Shown: positions 1 through 11,876, counted from the stretch's first letter. The stretch is DNA of 64,000 nt from Batrachochytrium dendrobatidis JAM81 (GCF_000203795.2 NW_006281102.1:600567-664566); one strand, 5' to 3'. The notes: generated by a model not told the origin, from the sequence alone. Numbers and translations are program-made.

Positions 1-604
1 GATGCGGCTTGTATGGGGATGATCTCTGTTGATTTAGGTTTTCACTATAACTTTTAAAGCGCAGCTCCATCCGCTCGTATTTCTCCTGGCACTTTTGTAG
101 TTTGCTCAGTAGTTTTTTTAGTATCATGTTATTCGTCACTGCTGATGGAGTCATTTCATCAGCAGCACGAATACACCGTTCAGTTGTAGACAGTTCCTTA
201 CATCTAGGATCATTTTTATCCAAAGGTGTTCCGTCATCATCATAGCCGAAATCGCTAGCCTTTAATGGTGGTGCTCCATCAAGGATGTGACGAAATGGTC
301 CTTTTGAAGAATATGGTTTAAATAGTTCATTATTTTGATTCGACTGTTGGTTAATTGGTGGATTTGACTGTTGGCTGGTTGGTGGATGCGATTGTTGGCT
401 GTTTGATGGATGCGATTGTTGGCTGTTTGATGGATTTGATTGTTGGCTGGTTGACGGATGCGATTGTTGGCTGGTTGACGGATTCGGTTCATTTGGAGGA
501 GTTTGTCTTTTCTCTAGTATGGATATGGAATCTGAACTGCTCGAAAGTATCATGGCTTTGGCAGTAGCAGCCAAAAAAAGACAGCTCAAAACGTTGATTT
601 TCAT
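1..604 (-). CDS. Secreted Ser/Gln-repeat coiled-coil protein (C-terminus beyond window)
   Basis: The frame is open from the ATG at 604-602 to the window edge (201 codons), so the gene is cut by the edge. It begins with a signal peptide of the pattern MKINVLSCLFLAATAKA. A low-complexity block of about six hexapeptides of the type SQQSNP/SQQSHP follows (DNA about 355-490). Next comes an acidic stretch containing DDDGTPLDKNDPRCKELS, then a charged helical region with two cysteines and coiled-coil character. This layout (signal peptide, repeat linker, helical Cys-bearing tail) resembles the protein at 26057. I infer a secreted lineage-specific protein, possibly host-interacting. No function is recognised. 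The peptide repeat in the neighbouring frame (262-492) is a shadow. Confidence 0.7.
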   Translation of the reverse strand, partial: MKINVLSCLFLAATAKAMILSSSSDSISILEKRQTPPNEPNPSTSQQSHPSTSQQSNPSNSQQSHPSNSQQSHPPTSQQSNPPINQQSNQNNELFKPYSSKGPFRHILDGAPPLKASDFGYDDDGTPLDKNDPRCKELSTTERCIRAADEMTPSAVTNNMILKKLLSKLQKCQEKYERMELRFKSYSENLNQQRSSPYKPH

Positions 605-1634
605 AGTGACAGCAAGTATTATGGTCGATCAACGACAATCATTGCTGTTTATATATTTTATCAAGTAGCAGACCATTTACACACTGATAACAGTGCATAC
701 AGGGTTACGGCCCAAGTTACAGAGTTAAAGGGTTGCTGCTTTTATCCACTATGTTGTACACGAGTGCAGCAGGGATTCGTGCTTCGAGTCATCAATAGCA
801 CTAGTTTAACATGAACACTGTATACTCTGTAGTCAATTCACTTGCAGTGTTTATACAAAAATGAACACAGAAGAGAAAGACCATTGAACTTGACCAAAAA
901 GTTTAAAAGACACGGTATTCAGTAAATTTGATGACAATTACCATTTCACAAAATCGATCGTTTATCATGTACTCGGACTCCTTTATTTGTTCCGTTTCAG
1001 TGAATACAACTGAAAAAATGTTCACACCACAGCTCCAGTGCATCCCACAATCTTGACACTTGTTCGATCTCCAAATCTACTGTACAAATATTGTGAATAT
1101 TGTGCAATTGGTATGCAGACAACAGTTGTATTCTAAAATGTGCAATCATTGGTTTCTTGAACTAGAAACGCGGATATATCTGTAAGTTTAGGATACAACA
1201 AGAATGAGCATGTGCAGAGTTGTATCGACAGCATCAGATCAGTCAAACACATAATATATATATTGCAATGCATACATATGGGTTTAGATTTGATGATTGT
1301 GCAATGCATGACTACAAAATGTAAAAAAAGAACCATTTCAGTTCAAAATCATAGTTTGATTGTGTGCATCATGATAGTTGTGTCATTGAAAAGGTTAATT
1401 TTAATAGAAAAACAGCGAGTATTTAAACATTGTTTATTCCCAAGCAAAATAGAGACAATCATTGCAAGATGAGCACATTGCTAAACTTTACGTGAACACA
1501 GTTGTAGAACTATAATCATCGAGTGTCCATTCAAATCCATGTATTGAAACATTCAACCATGACTCACTTTTCTGTATTATTTTCAATTTAAATTTACTAT
1601 TAAACAACCAATAATCTATATGCTCAACTATGTC

Positions 1635-2035
1635 ACAACTAGCGACAGGGTTGAGAATCAAAACATGAATGAAAAAATCAGTAATCGCCATCAATGTGTA
1701 TCGTGTATTTGGAAATACTTGCGCAAGTCTAACTCAACCACTTGTATGTGTGATCGAGATCTGTTACTTATACGACTGCCATCACCACGACCACAGTGAC
1801 ATGTTGTAGTTTGAGCATGAGGGTTTGGTGTTGCAGGTTTACATTGTGATGGCAGATTCGTGTCGCCATCTATATTAATGGTGTCAGTCTTGATCGGTTT
1901 ACAGTCTTCAAAGTTGTCCGACAACATCACTGCAGTATACATTGTGACAAATGGTGTGACATTATTGTCCAAGTTTCAGCACCAACTTCAGCATTGTGTT
2001 ATTGCACCATTCATAATGTATGTCAAATGGTTCAT
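1635..2035. repeat. Dispersed repeat R1, copy a
   Basis: About 400 bp nearly identical to 11911-12313, with only a few substitutions and one single-base indel over most of the length. Both copies contain an apparent 93-codon minus-strand ORF, conserved only because the DNA is. It has no recognisable domain, so I treat R1 as a non-coding or degenerate mobile repeat. Confidence 0.8.
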
Positions 2036-2184
2036 CAAGTAAAATGGTTTCCACATATTGAACTGCACCTATCAAGCGCATATGTTGCCAAAATACTGTC
2101 AGCTTACTGGATCAAGCTGCTTAGTTCAAAAATATAATTATTGGTGATATTTTGCAGATATCGGTAGATTGCTCAACTACTGAC

Positions 2185-2480
2185 TTGAATGACATGATCG
2201 TTTATCGATCGTGTTTCCTGTATCACGTTCAGTTTGTTAAACGACATGTTGATCCTTTCAATTCAATACATGACAACGTCAATCATTTAATCTTGTTCCA
2301 GAACGGGTTTCAGTGTTTGACCTATATAGTATGTATGCCAACCTAAAACAATTGTGCAGTTTTACAAACGAGCAATCCATATGTTTGAAATACAACAACA
2401 TGCTTGATGATATTGGAATGTTTTACAAACATGAGAAAGTGAGTTGAATATAATCAAAAAATATATTTTCATGTTTCCAT
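2185..2480. repeat. Dispersed repeat R2, copy a
   Basis: About 290 bp nearly identical to 11290-11574 and in the same orientation. It begins near a GATCGTTTATCGATCG palindromic core. Here R2 lies downstream of R1; in the second locus R2 lies upstream of R1, so the two units moved or were rearranged separately. Confidence 0.8.
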
Positions 2481-2541
2481 CCCCATCATCGCTAGCTTTA
2501 AAAGATGTAGAATGATAAAATGAGCTTTTTTGAACGCAAGA

Positions 2542-2985
2542 CTATGTTGATACACTACTAGAATCCTGTATAGTGGTCTTTAACTCGCTTAGTTGCTCGT
2601 CTGCCTCGCCAGACTCGACAAGGATTGCATCTAGCTTAGCAAGTAGATTGTCGGTTTTGCTACCCAGAGTATCCAATGCCTTTTCTGCCGATGTCTAAAC
2701 AACCGTCATATTCAACCATATTAGCAAATAATTGAAGAAATAGAATCCACTCTGCTATCCTAACCCATCAGCATGTGGACTTACCAGTTGACTCATGAGT
2801 TGTGCAATATTCAGGCTTTCAGAGGTTGATTCTTCCAACGTAGAAAGATCACGCAGCTCTTGCATGAGTTCTTCAAGCGTGCTTGTTTGTGATAGCTCCA
2901 AGGGAGCATCGGGTTGAAAGAGCGGATGCAAAGGAGAGTCTGACTCTGTATCGGCTATAGTAGTTGGTTCAGGCATGCTTTGCAA
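2542..2985 (-). CDS. Small acidic coiled-coil protein, unknown function
   Basis: Two exons, 2785-2985 and 2542-2694, join in phase 0 across a GTAAGT..TAG intron to give about 117 residues. The N-terminal half is acidic, with leucine-rich helical segments (TLEELMQELRDLSTLEES). The second exon, after the join QLMSQL-TSAEKALDTL, is a predicted coiled coil containing LLAKLDAIL. There is no signal peptide or membrane segment. I do not recognise the family; a subunit of a small helical complex is possible but is only a guess. The consistent splice phase and conserved amphipathic pattern argue that it is real. Confidence 0.6.
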
Positions 2986-3272
2986 CCAGCCGGCTTAAAT
3001 TGAATGGTTCAAGATGTGCAAGTGCAACATCAAAGCATGCCACCACACACCCTCAGGAGTTTATATCCAAAAGCTTGACAGAAACTCTTGTAGTCGTCAG
3101 ATACAAAGACCATCTGAAAAGTTTCTAATTGAATGCAGCATTTTCTGTCAGTGGTGAGTATAGTATTGTGTATTTCATCGCATATCTACAACCATTAATT
3201 CAGCACTGTTAGCATTATATTAGCAAATCCACAAAAACAATAATTCAATCCAACCTCGTCCATCTTTGCCAT

Positions 3273-4286
3273 ATGCTCTCACCCACTACTGCTACATACA
3301 AGAGGTCCTCTCATAACAAATCAGCCGTTTATCCTGTGGAAGAAAGAAAGATGCCATATGGATCTGTATCTCGACCTTTTCTAGGATTACCTTTTCGGCA
3401 CAGACTTATGAGCCATAGAGGAGGGTCGCTCGAACATGTGGAAAATACTATGCCCGCATTCAGATATTCAGCCAAAATACAGGCTGATATGATGGAGCTT
3501 GATGTACAGTACACAAAAGACCACCAGGTTGTGATTTTTCACGACTTATATCTGGACAGGTTATGTGGTTCTGAATTCAAGGGAAAAAAGATTAGTGACT
3601 AGTAAGTGTTTATCAACTATTTGAGATTGTTCAACCCATATCATTTAACCTAGTCTGATATATGAATTTATGCAAATATCAGTAATTTAAAAGACCTGCC
3701 GCCGCTGCTGATTCCAAACAAGCTTGCTCATTTACCGCAAGTGGTTCAAGACCCAGAATCAAGACGAATCCCCTTGCTTCAAGATCTACTAACTGAATTT
3801 CCAACTTATCCCATGCAGATTGATGTCAAAGACAGCCCCAAAGAACTTGTTTTTAAAGTCGCGCATTTACTTCAGTCACACAATCGCATCGATAAAACAG
3901 TTTGGGGCTCCTTTCTCTATGAGCAATCCAAATACTGTGCAACTGCTACTCCATTTTCGTCACAGATTCCTCGTTTTTTTTGTGCATGGAGATTTTTACA
4001 AACCTATTTCATGTACCATGTTGGTTTGCTTGGCTGGATGAGCATACCCGAACGCGCATTGATTATGCCAAACTATTACATGTTGATGAGCAAGGGATAC
4101 ATGAAAGCCATCCAGGCTCGTGGTGTTTCTGTCATCATGTTTGGCACAAAGGACGGCGCTTTGAATACTGAGCTGGAATGGGAGCAGGCAAGAGACGTTG
4201 GTGTAAATGGTATCTGTTCAGATTCTCCCACAAAGCTGATTGAATGGCTTGAGAGTAATCCGTTGAGATCTATGTTACAAGCCTAG
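3273..4286 (+). CDS. Glycerophosphodiester phosphodiesterase (GDPD1/GDPD3-like)
   Basis: Exons 3273-3601 and 3683-4286 join within an Asp-Tyr pair to give about 310 residues. Family hallmarks are visible: SHRGG with catalytic His48-Arg49, E57-N58 (ENT), the metal-binding MELD motif (E75, D77) and FHD (H90, D91), followed by RIPLLQDLL, QIDVK and TVWGS. The C-terminal GVNGICSDSPTKL is the usual end of the barrel. Such enzymes hydrolyse glycerophosphodiesters or lysophospholipids to glycerol 3-phosphate or lysophosphatidate plus an alcohol. The middle contains a hydrophobic stretch (about residues 215-240), as in the membrane-associated GDPD1/4/7 group. No signal peptide is seen. Exact substrate is uncertain. 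Confidence 0.9.
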
Positions 4287-4738
4287 ACATTATGAATATA
4301 TTTTGGTTTTGGTTTTCATTCATTATAGCGAGAATTGTCAATACCAGAATCGATTTGCATTTAAACATTGATTCGAGTGATTTTTCAACATGAGTTGAAA
4401 GTCAAGTATTGTTTTGATTGATATAGGCTTGAACAGCCATGTGTTTGAACATGAGTAATGAAGCACCAACATTGTTTCAATAGACTCGATATTTTTGGAG
4501 ATAAAATTCATGTCAATGCAATGTATACGCTATGATGTAACCATTAGAATGAATAGCATACAAAGTGTAAGCGTTTAAAAGACTTTGATAAATCCATCAA
4601 CAGCAGCAAAAAATCATATTTTAATGGTATTCCAACCAATACATTTAAAGATTATTAGGTTTAATCTGTTGGTCAAAAATTGGAAACTTCAATTTCACCA
4701 ATCATCAACACAAGTCAATTCCTTGATATATAGACATA
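4287..4738. other. Intergenic, nothing recognised
   Basis: AT-rich spacer between the co-directional GDPD and SLX1 genes. It should hold the GDPD 3' end and the SLX1 promoter. I see no repeat, RNA gene or supported ORF. Confidence 0.5.
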
Positions 4739-6387
4739 ATGACGGACAAGCCTTTTTTTTATTCTTGCTATCTACTTCGCTCATGCCAACCAGGACGAAG
4801 AATCCCAGCTTATATTGGATCAACTCTTGACCCTTCTCGTCGTTTGCGCCAACACAATGGACTAATCAAAGGCGGAGCCCAGCAAACTATCAAATGGCGT
4901 CCATGTAGGTCCATCATTGTCATTTTAAAGTAAACTCGATATAAAAAAGATACTTTGAATAGTCAGGCTTCTTACAACCATGTCATGCTTGCATGGGGTT
5001 TCTATTCAGGGGAGATGGTTGCAATTGTTTATGGATTCCCAAGCGACGTGACTGCACTTCAGGTACATTCAACCTGTTTGAACTAAACAGTATTTATAAT
5101 CAATCATGTATGCATTTATATTCTTAAAATCAGCCCTTGAATAACTATACAATCTGGTTATCTAGTTTGAGTGGGCATGGCAAAATCCACATAAATCCCG
5201 ACATTTTAAAAAGGACCAATTCTCAGAGACTAGATCCAATATGGTTGTCAAGGGAAAACTCAAAGTCCTGTCCAAAATGCTGCATTTAGAGTACTGGGCT
5301 CGATGGCCATTGAAAATCCAGTTTACTGTACTGGATGTTCAAGAAATGTTCAAAACTTTTCAAGCACCACCTCCACATATAGTTGTCACTTTTGGATCGG
5401 TGAGCACGGTTAATGTTGGAATCGTGTCGCCAGATATACCAGGTAAACAGTAGTACGAATTTTGAATGTTGGCACATCAGTTTAAAAGCGACGCCTCGAC
5501 TTATTTTTGACTACTTGGTATGTCTATTTATTTGGGTAGATTTACAAACAGAAACGGATTGCATCATTTGTTATGAAACACTCAATTTGCAGGATCAGTC
5601 CTCTTGGCTGAGATGTTCCAGACCCAAATGTAAAATGCGTGGACATTTGGTTTGTCTGTCTAGCTGGTTTATCGAGGAAGAATGCCAATCATTACAAGAT
5701 CGGCAGTGCATGCAGCTGCTGCCAATCAATGGAACATGTCCAATTTGTCGACTGAATCTCGTGTGGGGTGATCTTGTGGCTGATTTAAAACTAAGAGTTT
5801 CTGGATTGGTTCAAGTGCGTAGTAGTATAGATGGAGAGTGTATCGATCCGAATAGAGGCGAAACCAACTGCACTGACCTTGATGCTGTAGATATATCTGA
5901 CGACGATTTGGTTATTGATCTAAATGATTTTATTTCAAATGCGTCACTCTTGGATACACCATATGCGTCTGGATCTAGTAGATGTATTGATACTGAAAGT
6001 GCGGCTCGGTCTGTGTTAAAACCCTCTGGATCGCATCGGTCTTGTGCACCAACTTCTGATAATGGTTACATGCATCAGCCTGCACCATCATCAAGATGTA
6101 TTTCCAATAGAAGCGCCAGTAGTATTAGACAGACTCTGCCTTCTCGTCCTATGCCAATAACCATAACACTGCTGGACGATAGTGATAATGAGAGTGGTCA
6201 TGTCCAATCCAAAATAACGCGTAGATCCACTGCCTCGTCGAATTTGGTGCCAAGCATTGGAAGCAATCCCTCAAGCCATAATGGTACAACCAGATTGACA
6301 AACACTCGCCAACTGGCTGACCACCAAGAGCTTACTTCTGATGATGATGATGACCTGTTGAATGCATTGCTTGTTGGCAATCGTTGA
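4739..6387 (+). CDS. SLX1: Structure-specific endonuclease subunit SLX1
   Basis: Four exons (4739-4904, 5010-5062, 5166-5442, 5540-6387) total 1344 nt, 447 residues. The N-terminus is a GIY-YIG nuclease: FYSCYLL, then AYIGST, the catalytic-arginine region RRLRQHNG, KGGAQQT, and VYGFPSDVTALQFEWAWQ with the metal-binding Glu. A C-terminal RING/PHD-like zinc finger follows (CIICYE, CSRPKCKMRGHLVC, CPICRLNLVWGDL). SLX1 with its partner SLX4 resolves branched DNA such as Holliday junctions and 5' flaps in the nucleus. After the zinc finger is a roughly 200-residue Ser-rich tail not typical of yeast or animal SLX1. It carries two acidic-flanked hydrophobic motifs (DDLVIDL and ITITLLDDSD) that look like SUMO-interaction motifs. 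Confidence 0.93.
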
Positions 6388-6834
6388 GCAGAGCTAATCC
6401 ACGCATTTGATCATTTTTTGATTCATCCTTCAAATTGTAGAGGCAGTAAATATGAAGAGTTGATGGCAGCAATTTACGAGATTTCTTGGATAATTATGGG
6501 TAGATGGCATGTACTGCCAAGAACTCCTTGGCAGGATAGTGATGTATTCAAACCAGTATGCTGGCGGTATCTTGGACTGCAATGACATTCGATAAAAAGC
6601 AATTATCTGGAATACTCGACGCTTTTCTCTGCAGTTGTATTTGGTTTATTAGAAGCATCCAATCCCTGTAGGGATAGTACCGGCTTGGTTAGAAAACTCA
6701 TGCAAATCATACAGTACCCTAGCTCGATCTCTTTCTCAGTGATATACCCAATGTAACTCCAAGCATTCCTGCGCATTACTCTGATCTGGCATATTTATCA
6801 ACGTACAATAGCATCTATTTCAATCTAGTATCCA
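6388..6834. other. Intergenic, nothing recognised
   Basis: Spacer between SLX1 and the next co-directional gene. No repeat or RNA gene was recognised. Confidence 0.45.
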
Positions 6835-7722
6835 ATGGCACTCCTTACTATACTATGTGTTGCGATGATGGCATCGACGGCAGCATGTTCATCATATACA
6901 AGTATCTTGTCCCCTAAACCCAAACCATCAACAGAAACTAGTGGCATTGATCTACCTATACTTCCAAACAACGCTCTTCCTCCAGTGTGTCTAACAGGAG
7001 ACATTCCATCCACTGTGCCAGTGAGCCAGTTTGAAACTGGAGGTAGTAGACCTTTACTATTTCCATTTTCCTACAACGACACATATGTAGAATGGATGGT
7101 ATCTCCAGCAACAGGACTACTGTGTAATTTAAGCATTGCAGTAAGGCTTTTTGATGGATTGGATCCAGTTCACCTTAATGTAAGTCTGTACGATACAGCA
7201 ATTCCAGTTGCAGACATTATGGCAGGGAGATCCAGACCAGTATTACAGAAATCTGCAACGTGAGTTGATTCAATCCTAAAGAGTATCAATTGTTGTAAAT
7301 CTACGGAGTGATTTACACAGATTTGATTGAAGATGTGCTAATCCATTAATAGTGTATCTCTGAATGGATATGCACAGGCTCAATTCTGTCCTGGACCAGC
7401 AATGTACTTGAATCAAGCTCAAATGGTCACAGTTGTGGTGACTCTAGGGTTTAATTACAAGATGCCGTTGGTGATCATGCTGGGCGACGGGTATGCACAA
7501 GGATTGCTATATGGACCAACGTATCCTGGTGCAGAGGGATTAGTGACTGCAGCAGGTCTAGAAACGCGAATGACAATGGTCGAGACGGTGAATGGATGTG
7601 AACCATTTAATCCCACCACTATGGAAAGCAGTGGACATGGTGCAACTTCACAATTAAGCACTGAATCCGATATACAACCTACACCCATAATGACAGCAAT
7701 ACGTATGTTGCCGAGTACATGA
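6835..7722 (+). CDS. Predicted secreted protein, unknown function
   Basis: Exons 6835-7259 and 7353-7722 join in frame (795 nt, 264 residues). The N-terminus MALLTILCVAMMASTAACSS looks like a signal peptide. The body is beta-rich, with N-glycosylation sequons (YNDT, CNLS, LNVS) and paired cysteines, and contains GYAQAQFCPGPAMYLNQ and GDGYAQGLLYGPT. The C-terminal 40 residues are Ser/Thr-rich without a clear GPI-anchor hydrophobic tail. No catalytic motif is recognisable. Extracellular or cell-surface location is inferred from the leader and composition. Confidence 0.7.
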
Positions 7723-7846
7723 CGATTGCGTTAAAGATACGATACAAGAAACCAGACAAGTCGACTTGACTTGGATTTAGCAAGCAGTCATTAGCAAATC
7801 GAAATACATTCAACTCGGTATATGAATTGCAAAGAGTGTTGATTTA

Positions 7847-7880
7847 CAACTGTATTCATGTAAAATAAAACACATTATCT
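7847..7880 (+). repeat. Solo end of a TIR (MITE-family) element
   Basis: The sequence ACAACTGTATTCATGTAAA matches the left terminal inverted repeat of the elements at 22826, 37130 and 43626, with TA immediately before it. No matching right end is visible nearby, so this is probably a truncated remnant. Confidence 0.5.
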
Positions 7881-7962
7881 TGCAGTGAGATTGCTTTACA
7901 ATAATCGAGTATTGATTGACTTTGGACATTCTTGATTGTTCAATCAATACAAATTTGAATTG

Positions 7963-7991
7963 CTAATTGTCAGTCATGAACTGACAATTAG
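7963..7991. promoter_or_regulatory. Perfect 12-bp inverted repeat (hairpin) upstream of the SAC3-family gene
   Basis: CTAATTGTCAGT at 7963-7974 and its exact reverse complement ACTGACAATTAG at 7980-7991 are separated by 5 nt (CATGA). It lies about 80 bp before the ATG at 8072. It could be a dimeric protein-binding site, a 5' leader hairpin, or chance in AT-rich DNA. Confidence 0.45.
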
Positions 7992-8071
7992 TTCGATGTG
8001 ATGCGAAATCCATTAAAATATTCAATTGTTGCAACTTTCAAGGTTATTCCATTATCAGTCATTTGGCTTAC

Positions 8072-10856
8072 ATGCATCACAGTCCATCTCCTCCCATTCC
8101 TTCTTATGGAACTGCAAGTAAAGCTGCTGCAACCCCACCCACGCAGCCTACTCAGAATTCAACTTCTGCCAATGCAGCAGCTTGGTGGGTTGAGTTTTTA
8201 CTTGTGTAAACTATGTTGCTGACACTAACCTTCAATCCACTTGTTTGTATGTAGGGCTCAGTACTACGCCCAACTGGCTCAGTATCAGCAGCAATATCCT
8301 CAGTACTATCATTATTACCAACAGCACCAACAGTATCCACAACCTTCATGGACCACTGCTGCTCCTGCTCCTGCCCCTGTTCCTGTTCCTGCTCCTACCA
8401 ACCCCACTGCTGACTGGCAGAAATATACTACCCAGATGGAGCGTCAGGCTGAACTACAGAAGCAAAGACTGACCCAGCTTGCTCAGTCTGCTACTTCTAG
8501 TCCGTCTAGAAGCTACTCCAATGGAAGTCCTGTAAACAGTCACAATGGGTAAGTACTAAATGTAATCTGGATTGGTTGGTTTCAATCAAATGAATCCGCT
8601 TGATGTCATCAGCCCTGCTAAATGCATTTCTTTGGATTGTAGGCAATGCTCTCCTCAGACTACACCAGCTACTTCATGTCCTGCAGCACCATCTTATTCG
8701 AGTGTTGCACAGAGACCAAGACCTACAAACACAGAGCTTGCTCAAGGTATAATTTGAACTGAACCCATTCGATGGTGATCATTTGCTGGAAACCCAATAT
8801 TCTAACTCGTCTGTTCTACTCTTAAGCACCATCTTATATGGCTGTTAAAAAACGACCAGCTGCTCCTGAAAACATACCTAATGCAACCGTAACCACCTCA
8901 ACAGCTGGTAAATCTGGAGACACTTGGCCAAAATCACTAACGTATGTAGTTGTATTGACACTGTAGAGTTGAATGATATATTAACTTATTTTATATTAGT
9001 GAATATTGTGCTCGTGTACTTGGCAGTTGCCAACAAAGCAAACGATCAGGCATCGAGGAAAAGCTTCGTGTATTGATTCTTGATGCACGAAATAAAAACT
9101 CATTGTGGAGTATCGATTGGGAACAAATGCCTGTTCCTGGGTAAGTCTATTGTTAATACTATTTTAAATCATTGCTTCAAGTTTATACATTCTAATCACT
9201 CTTGCGATGACATTTTAGTCCAAACGATAACGCAGATAGCTTTAATTTTGTGAATTTATCCACTTCATCGTCATCATCATTAACCACTACACAAAAACCT
9301 TTTTTCAAAAAATCCACCATACCACTTCAAACTATTCAATTTGGTAAAAAGGCTGCGAAGCCTTCAACTTCTATTTTAGACATTCGTTTGGGTAAGGGAA
9401 ATGTCACTAGCAACACGACTCTTGATCCAGCACAATCCTCTCGTCGCAATGAACGACTTAAGCGGTTTCAATGCGATGAAGAGAGTGAACTATCTGAACA
9501 GATGCGCAAGAAACGAGAGATTTCACTGGCGCAAGCAGCATTTGTTTCAGCTGGAGCTGAAGGGAATCCTGACGTAATTGATTGGGATGAGTTTACTATT
9601 ATTGGAACATGTCAAAAACTCGAAAAGCCGTATCTTCGACTCACTTCGGTAAGTGACTGGCCTGACAACTGAACATGGCAACTTGCAATTTGTAATTTCT
9701 CGCTAGTATCTAGTCTAAATACCATTTTTATGTATAAATGCTTGTATAGGCACCTGACCCAACTACAGTACGTCCTCTTCCAATTCTTAAACAAACACTT
9801 GACTTGCTCAAATCAAAATGGAAGAGTGAGCACAACTATACTTTTATTTGCGATCAATTTAAAAGTCTCCGACAAGATTTGACAGTTCAACGGGTCAAAT
9901 CAGAGTTTACAGTAAAGGTATACGAAACCCACGCACGCATCGCACTTGAAAAAGGGGATCTTGGCGAATATAATCAATGTCAAGCGCAACTCAAGCAACT
10001 TTACAACATCTACAAGCTACCTGGAAGTACAGATGAGTTTATTGCGTACCGAATCATTTATATGTTACACACGATGAACAAGCGCGATTTGTTCAATACA
10101 ATTAGTGAGCTGGGTGAGCAAGACAAGAAAGGAGAATGTGTGCAATATGCCCTAGCTGTTCGCTCTGCATTAACGTCTAGCAACTACCATATGTTGTTTG
10201 GTTTATATCATCAGGCACCCAAAATGTGTGGGTATTTGATGGATCATTTCATGGAACGAGAACGGCAAAAAACACTATGCAGTGTGTTGAAATCGTTCCG
10301 ACCTAGCGTGGGTTTAGAGTATCTTGCAGTTGTGCTGGGATTCATACCCAGACAGCTGACAGGATGTGTTGAGTCTTTGGGCTATCAAAGGGTAGGTATT
10401 TCTTTTGTATCTTGTAGTGTTGTTGACTCTACTTCTATTCGTAATTTGCATAATGTTCAACCGGACGCATCTGTAGACTGCTTGTCGACTGTGAGTTCTG
10501 TAGCTGAACATTCGGCTGTTGATGCCTCCAAGTTTACAACTCCAATCGAGCATTCCTCTGCAGATCGTCAAATAGTATCAGACGCAATTCAAACTACTGA
10601 GGCGTGGCTAAATGGTATGAATGTAGTGTGGGCTTCACCCATACAACAATCATTGTCAGCAACCTCTAGCTTAAAAGAAAAGCGTAAATTTACTACAAAC
10701 CCATCTTTAAAACATGAGCGTAAACAAGCTTCCAATCTAGCCTCGATTCCTTCACATCTCAAATCTATCGATTGCAAAGCATCTATGTCGGTAGTAATGG
10801 AACGAGCAAAGGCAACATTTGCCAAGGGAGTGGATATCAAAGGACAGATCCACTAG
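8072..10856 (+). CDS. THP3: SAC3/GANP-family protein, THP3/LENG8-like
   Basis: Seven exons (8072-8184, 8255-8548, 8643-8746, 8827-8941, 9000-9140, 9219-9648, 9750-10856) sum to 2304 nt, 767 residues. The N-terminal half is low-complexity (Tyr/Gln-rich YYAQLAQYQQQYPQYY, then a Pro-Ala run). It is followed by the LENG8/THP3 signature SLWSIDWEQMPVP. The region from about residue 400 is the SAC3 domain: SEHNYTFICDQFKSLRQDLTVQ, VYETHARIALEKGDLGEYNQC, YRIIYML. The group couples transcription, mRNA processing and export; yeast Thp3 works with Csn12. The C-terminal approximately 130 residues are Ser-rich and unconserved. Confidence 0.88.
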
Positions 10857-10902
10857 TTTTACTTTTTGGAGCGATTGCTGAATCGATGTTTTTATTTGCT
10901 TT

Positions 10903-11221
10903 CACACTGTATTCACGTAAAATGGGACACTAAATAAAAGTGCCAAAGTACATAATAAACAACCAGTTTCATGAAATGATGAGTACCGATTTACTGGATA
11001 GCGTTATGTCTTGAACTGTTTGACAAGGCCAACCATTTGCTAATTAAACATGGTTTAGCAATGGTTTAATAAAAATGGTGTTGTATGGTATGCGACTCCA
11101 GATACAGAATTGACAATGTCTATTAAAGCAGTCAATTTAGTATGAAAATTTAACGAATGTTTGATTGTTTATTCTAGAGAATTGCTGCAAGATGGTGTTT
11201 TATTTTACATGAATACGACTG
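10903..11221. mobile_element. TIR element (MITE-like), copy B
   Basis: The left end CTGTATTCACGTAAAATGGG and right end TTATTTTACATGAATACGAC are imperfect inverted repeats of the family TIR. It is a short internally deleted copy of about 320 bp with no coding capacity, lying just after the SAC3-family gene. Confidence 0.6.
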
Positions 11222-11289
11222 GCGATAAAAGGCATGAAAACAGAAGCAGGAATAAGAAATTGCCAGCAACCATCATTCTTGGTGCTGGT

Positions 11290-11574
11290 TTGAATGGCAT
11301 GATCGTTTATCGATCGTGTTTCCTGTACCACGTTCAGTTTGTTAAACGACATGTTGATCCTTTCAATTCAATACATGACAACGTCAATCATTTAATATTG
11401 TTCCAGCACGGGTTTCAGTGTTTGACCTATATGGTATGTATGCCAACCTAAAACAACTGTGCAGTTTTACAAACGAACAATCCATATGTTTGAAATACAA
11501 CAACATGCTTGATGATATTGGAATGTTTTACAAACATGAGAAAGTGAGTTGAATATAAATATTTTTGTTTCCAT
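11290..11574. repeat. Dispersed repeat R2, copy b
   Basis: Nearly identical to 2185-2480 over about 290 bp, diverging abruptly after GAGTTGAATATAA. It immediately precedes a small gene at 11601 and may contribute to its promoter. Confidence 0.8.
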
Positions 11575-11600
11575 CCTTTTTGTTTTGATTTTTGTTGCAA

Positions 11601-11876
11601 ATGAGAATCATTCGAGCTGCTGTTGCACCCACTATAAGACCATCCCTCTACAAAGTCACTTGGAAGATCTATGCTCTTGTCGGAGTTCTTTCAGTATTTG
11701 TGGGAAACTATTCATTTTCTCCTTATATCGCACCCTACTTTGGCCATGAAGCACCAACTAGTCACAACACTATTTTGAAAATGCAACAATACCTTATGGG
11801 CGATGTGGATTCTACTTTATCAGCAAGTACACCCAACAAGGAACAGAAATCAGAACCAACACAGAATTCAACTTGA
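11601..11876 (+). CDS. Small single-span membrane protein, probably mitochondrial
   Basis: An intronless 91-residue ORF from the ATG at 11601. The start MRIIRAAVAPTIRPSLYK is basic and lacks acidic residues, like a mitochondrial targeting segment. One hydrophobic helix follows (IYALVGVLSVFVGNY), then a polar tail rich in Ser/Thr/Gln. I do not recognise a named family; size and layout suit an inner-membrane accessory or assembly protein. It is flanked on both sides by dispersed repeats R2 and R1, so it may have been carried with them or be trapped between insertions. Confidence 0.5.
   Translation: MRIIRAAVAPTIRPSLYKVTWKIYALVGVLSVFVGNYSFSPYIAPYFGHEAPTSHNTILKMQQYLMGDVDSTLSASTPNKEQKSEPTQNST

Larger units (their letters stand above)
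605..2541. other. Gene-free stretch with repeat remnants
   Basis: I see no convincing gene here. Positions about 840-1016 resemble the right half of the TIR elements described at 42549 and 43626, ending in a decayed TIR near 1000-1015. Two dispersed repeats, R1 and R2, fill 1635-2480. The short ORFs in this stretch have no family resemblance, and several are simply translations of the repeats. Confidence 0.5.

Noticed and set aside
1691..1972. 93-codon minus-strand ORF, repeated at 11967-12248
   Set aside because: Conservation follows the DNA repeat R1; no leader, domain or expression signal is seen.
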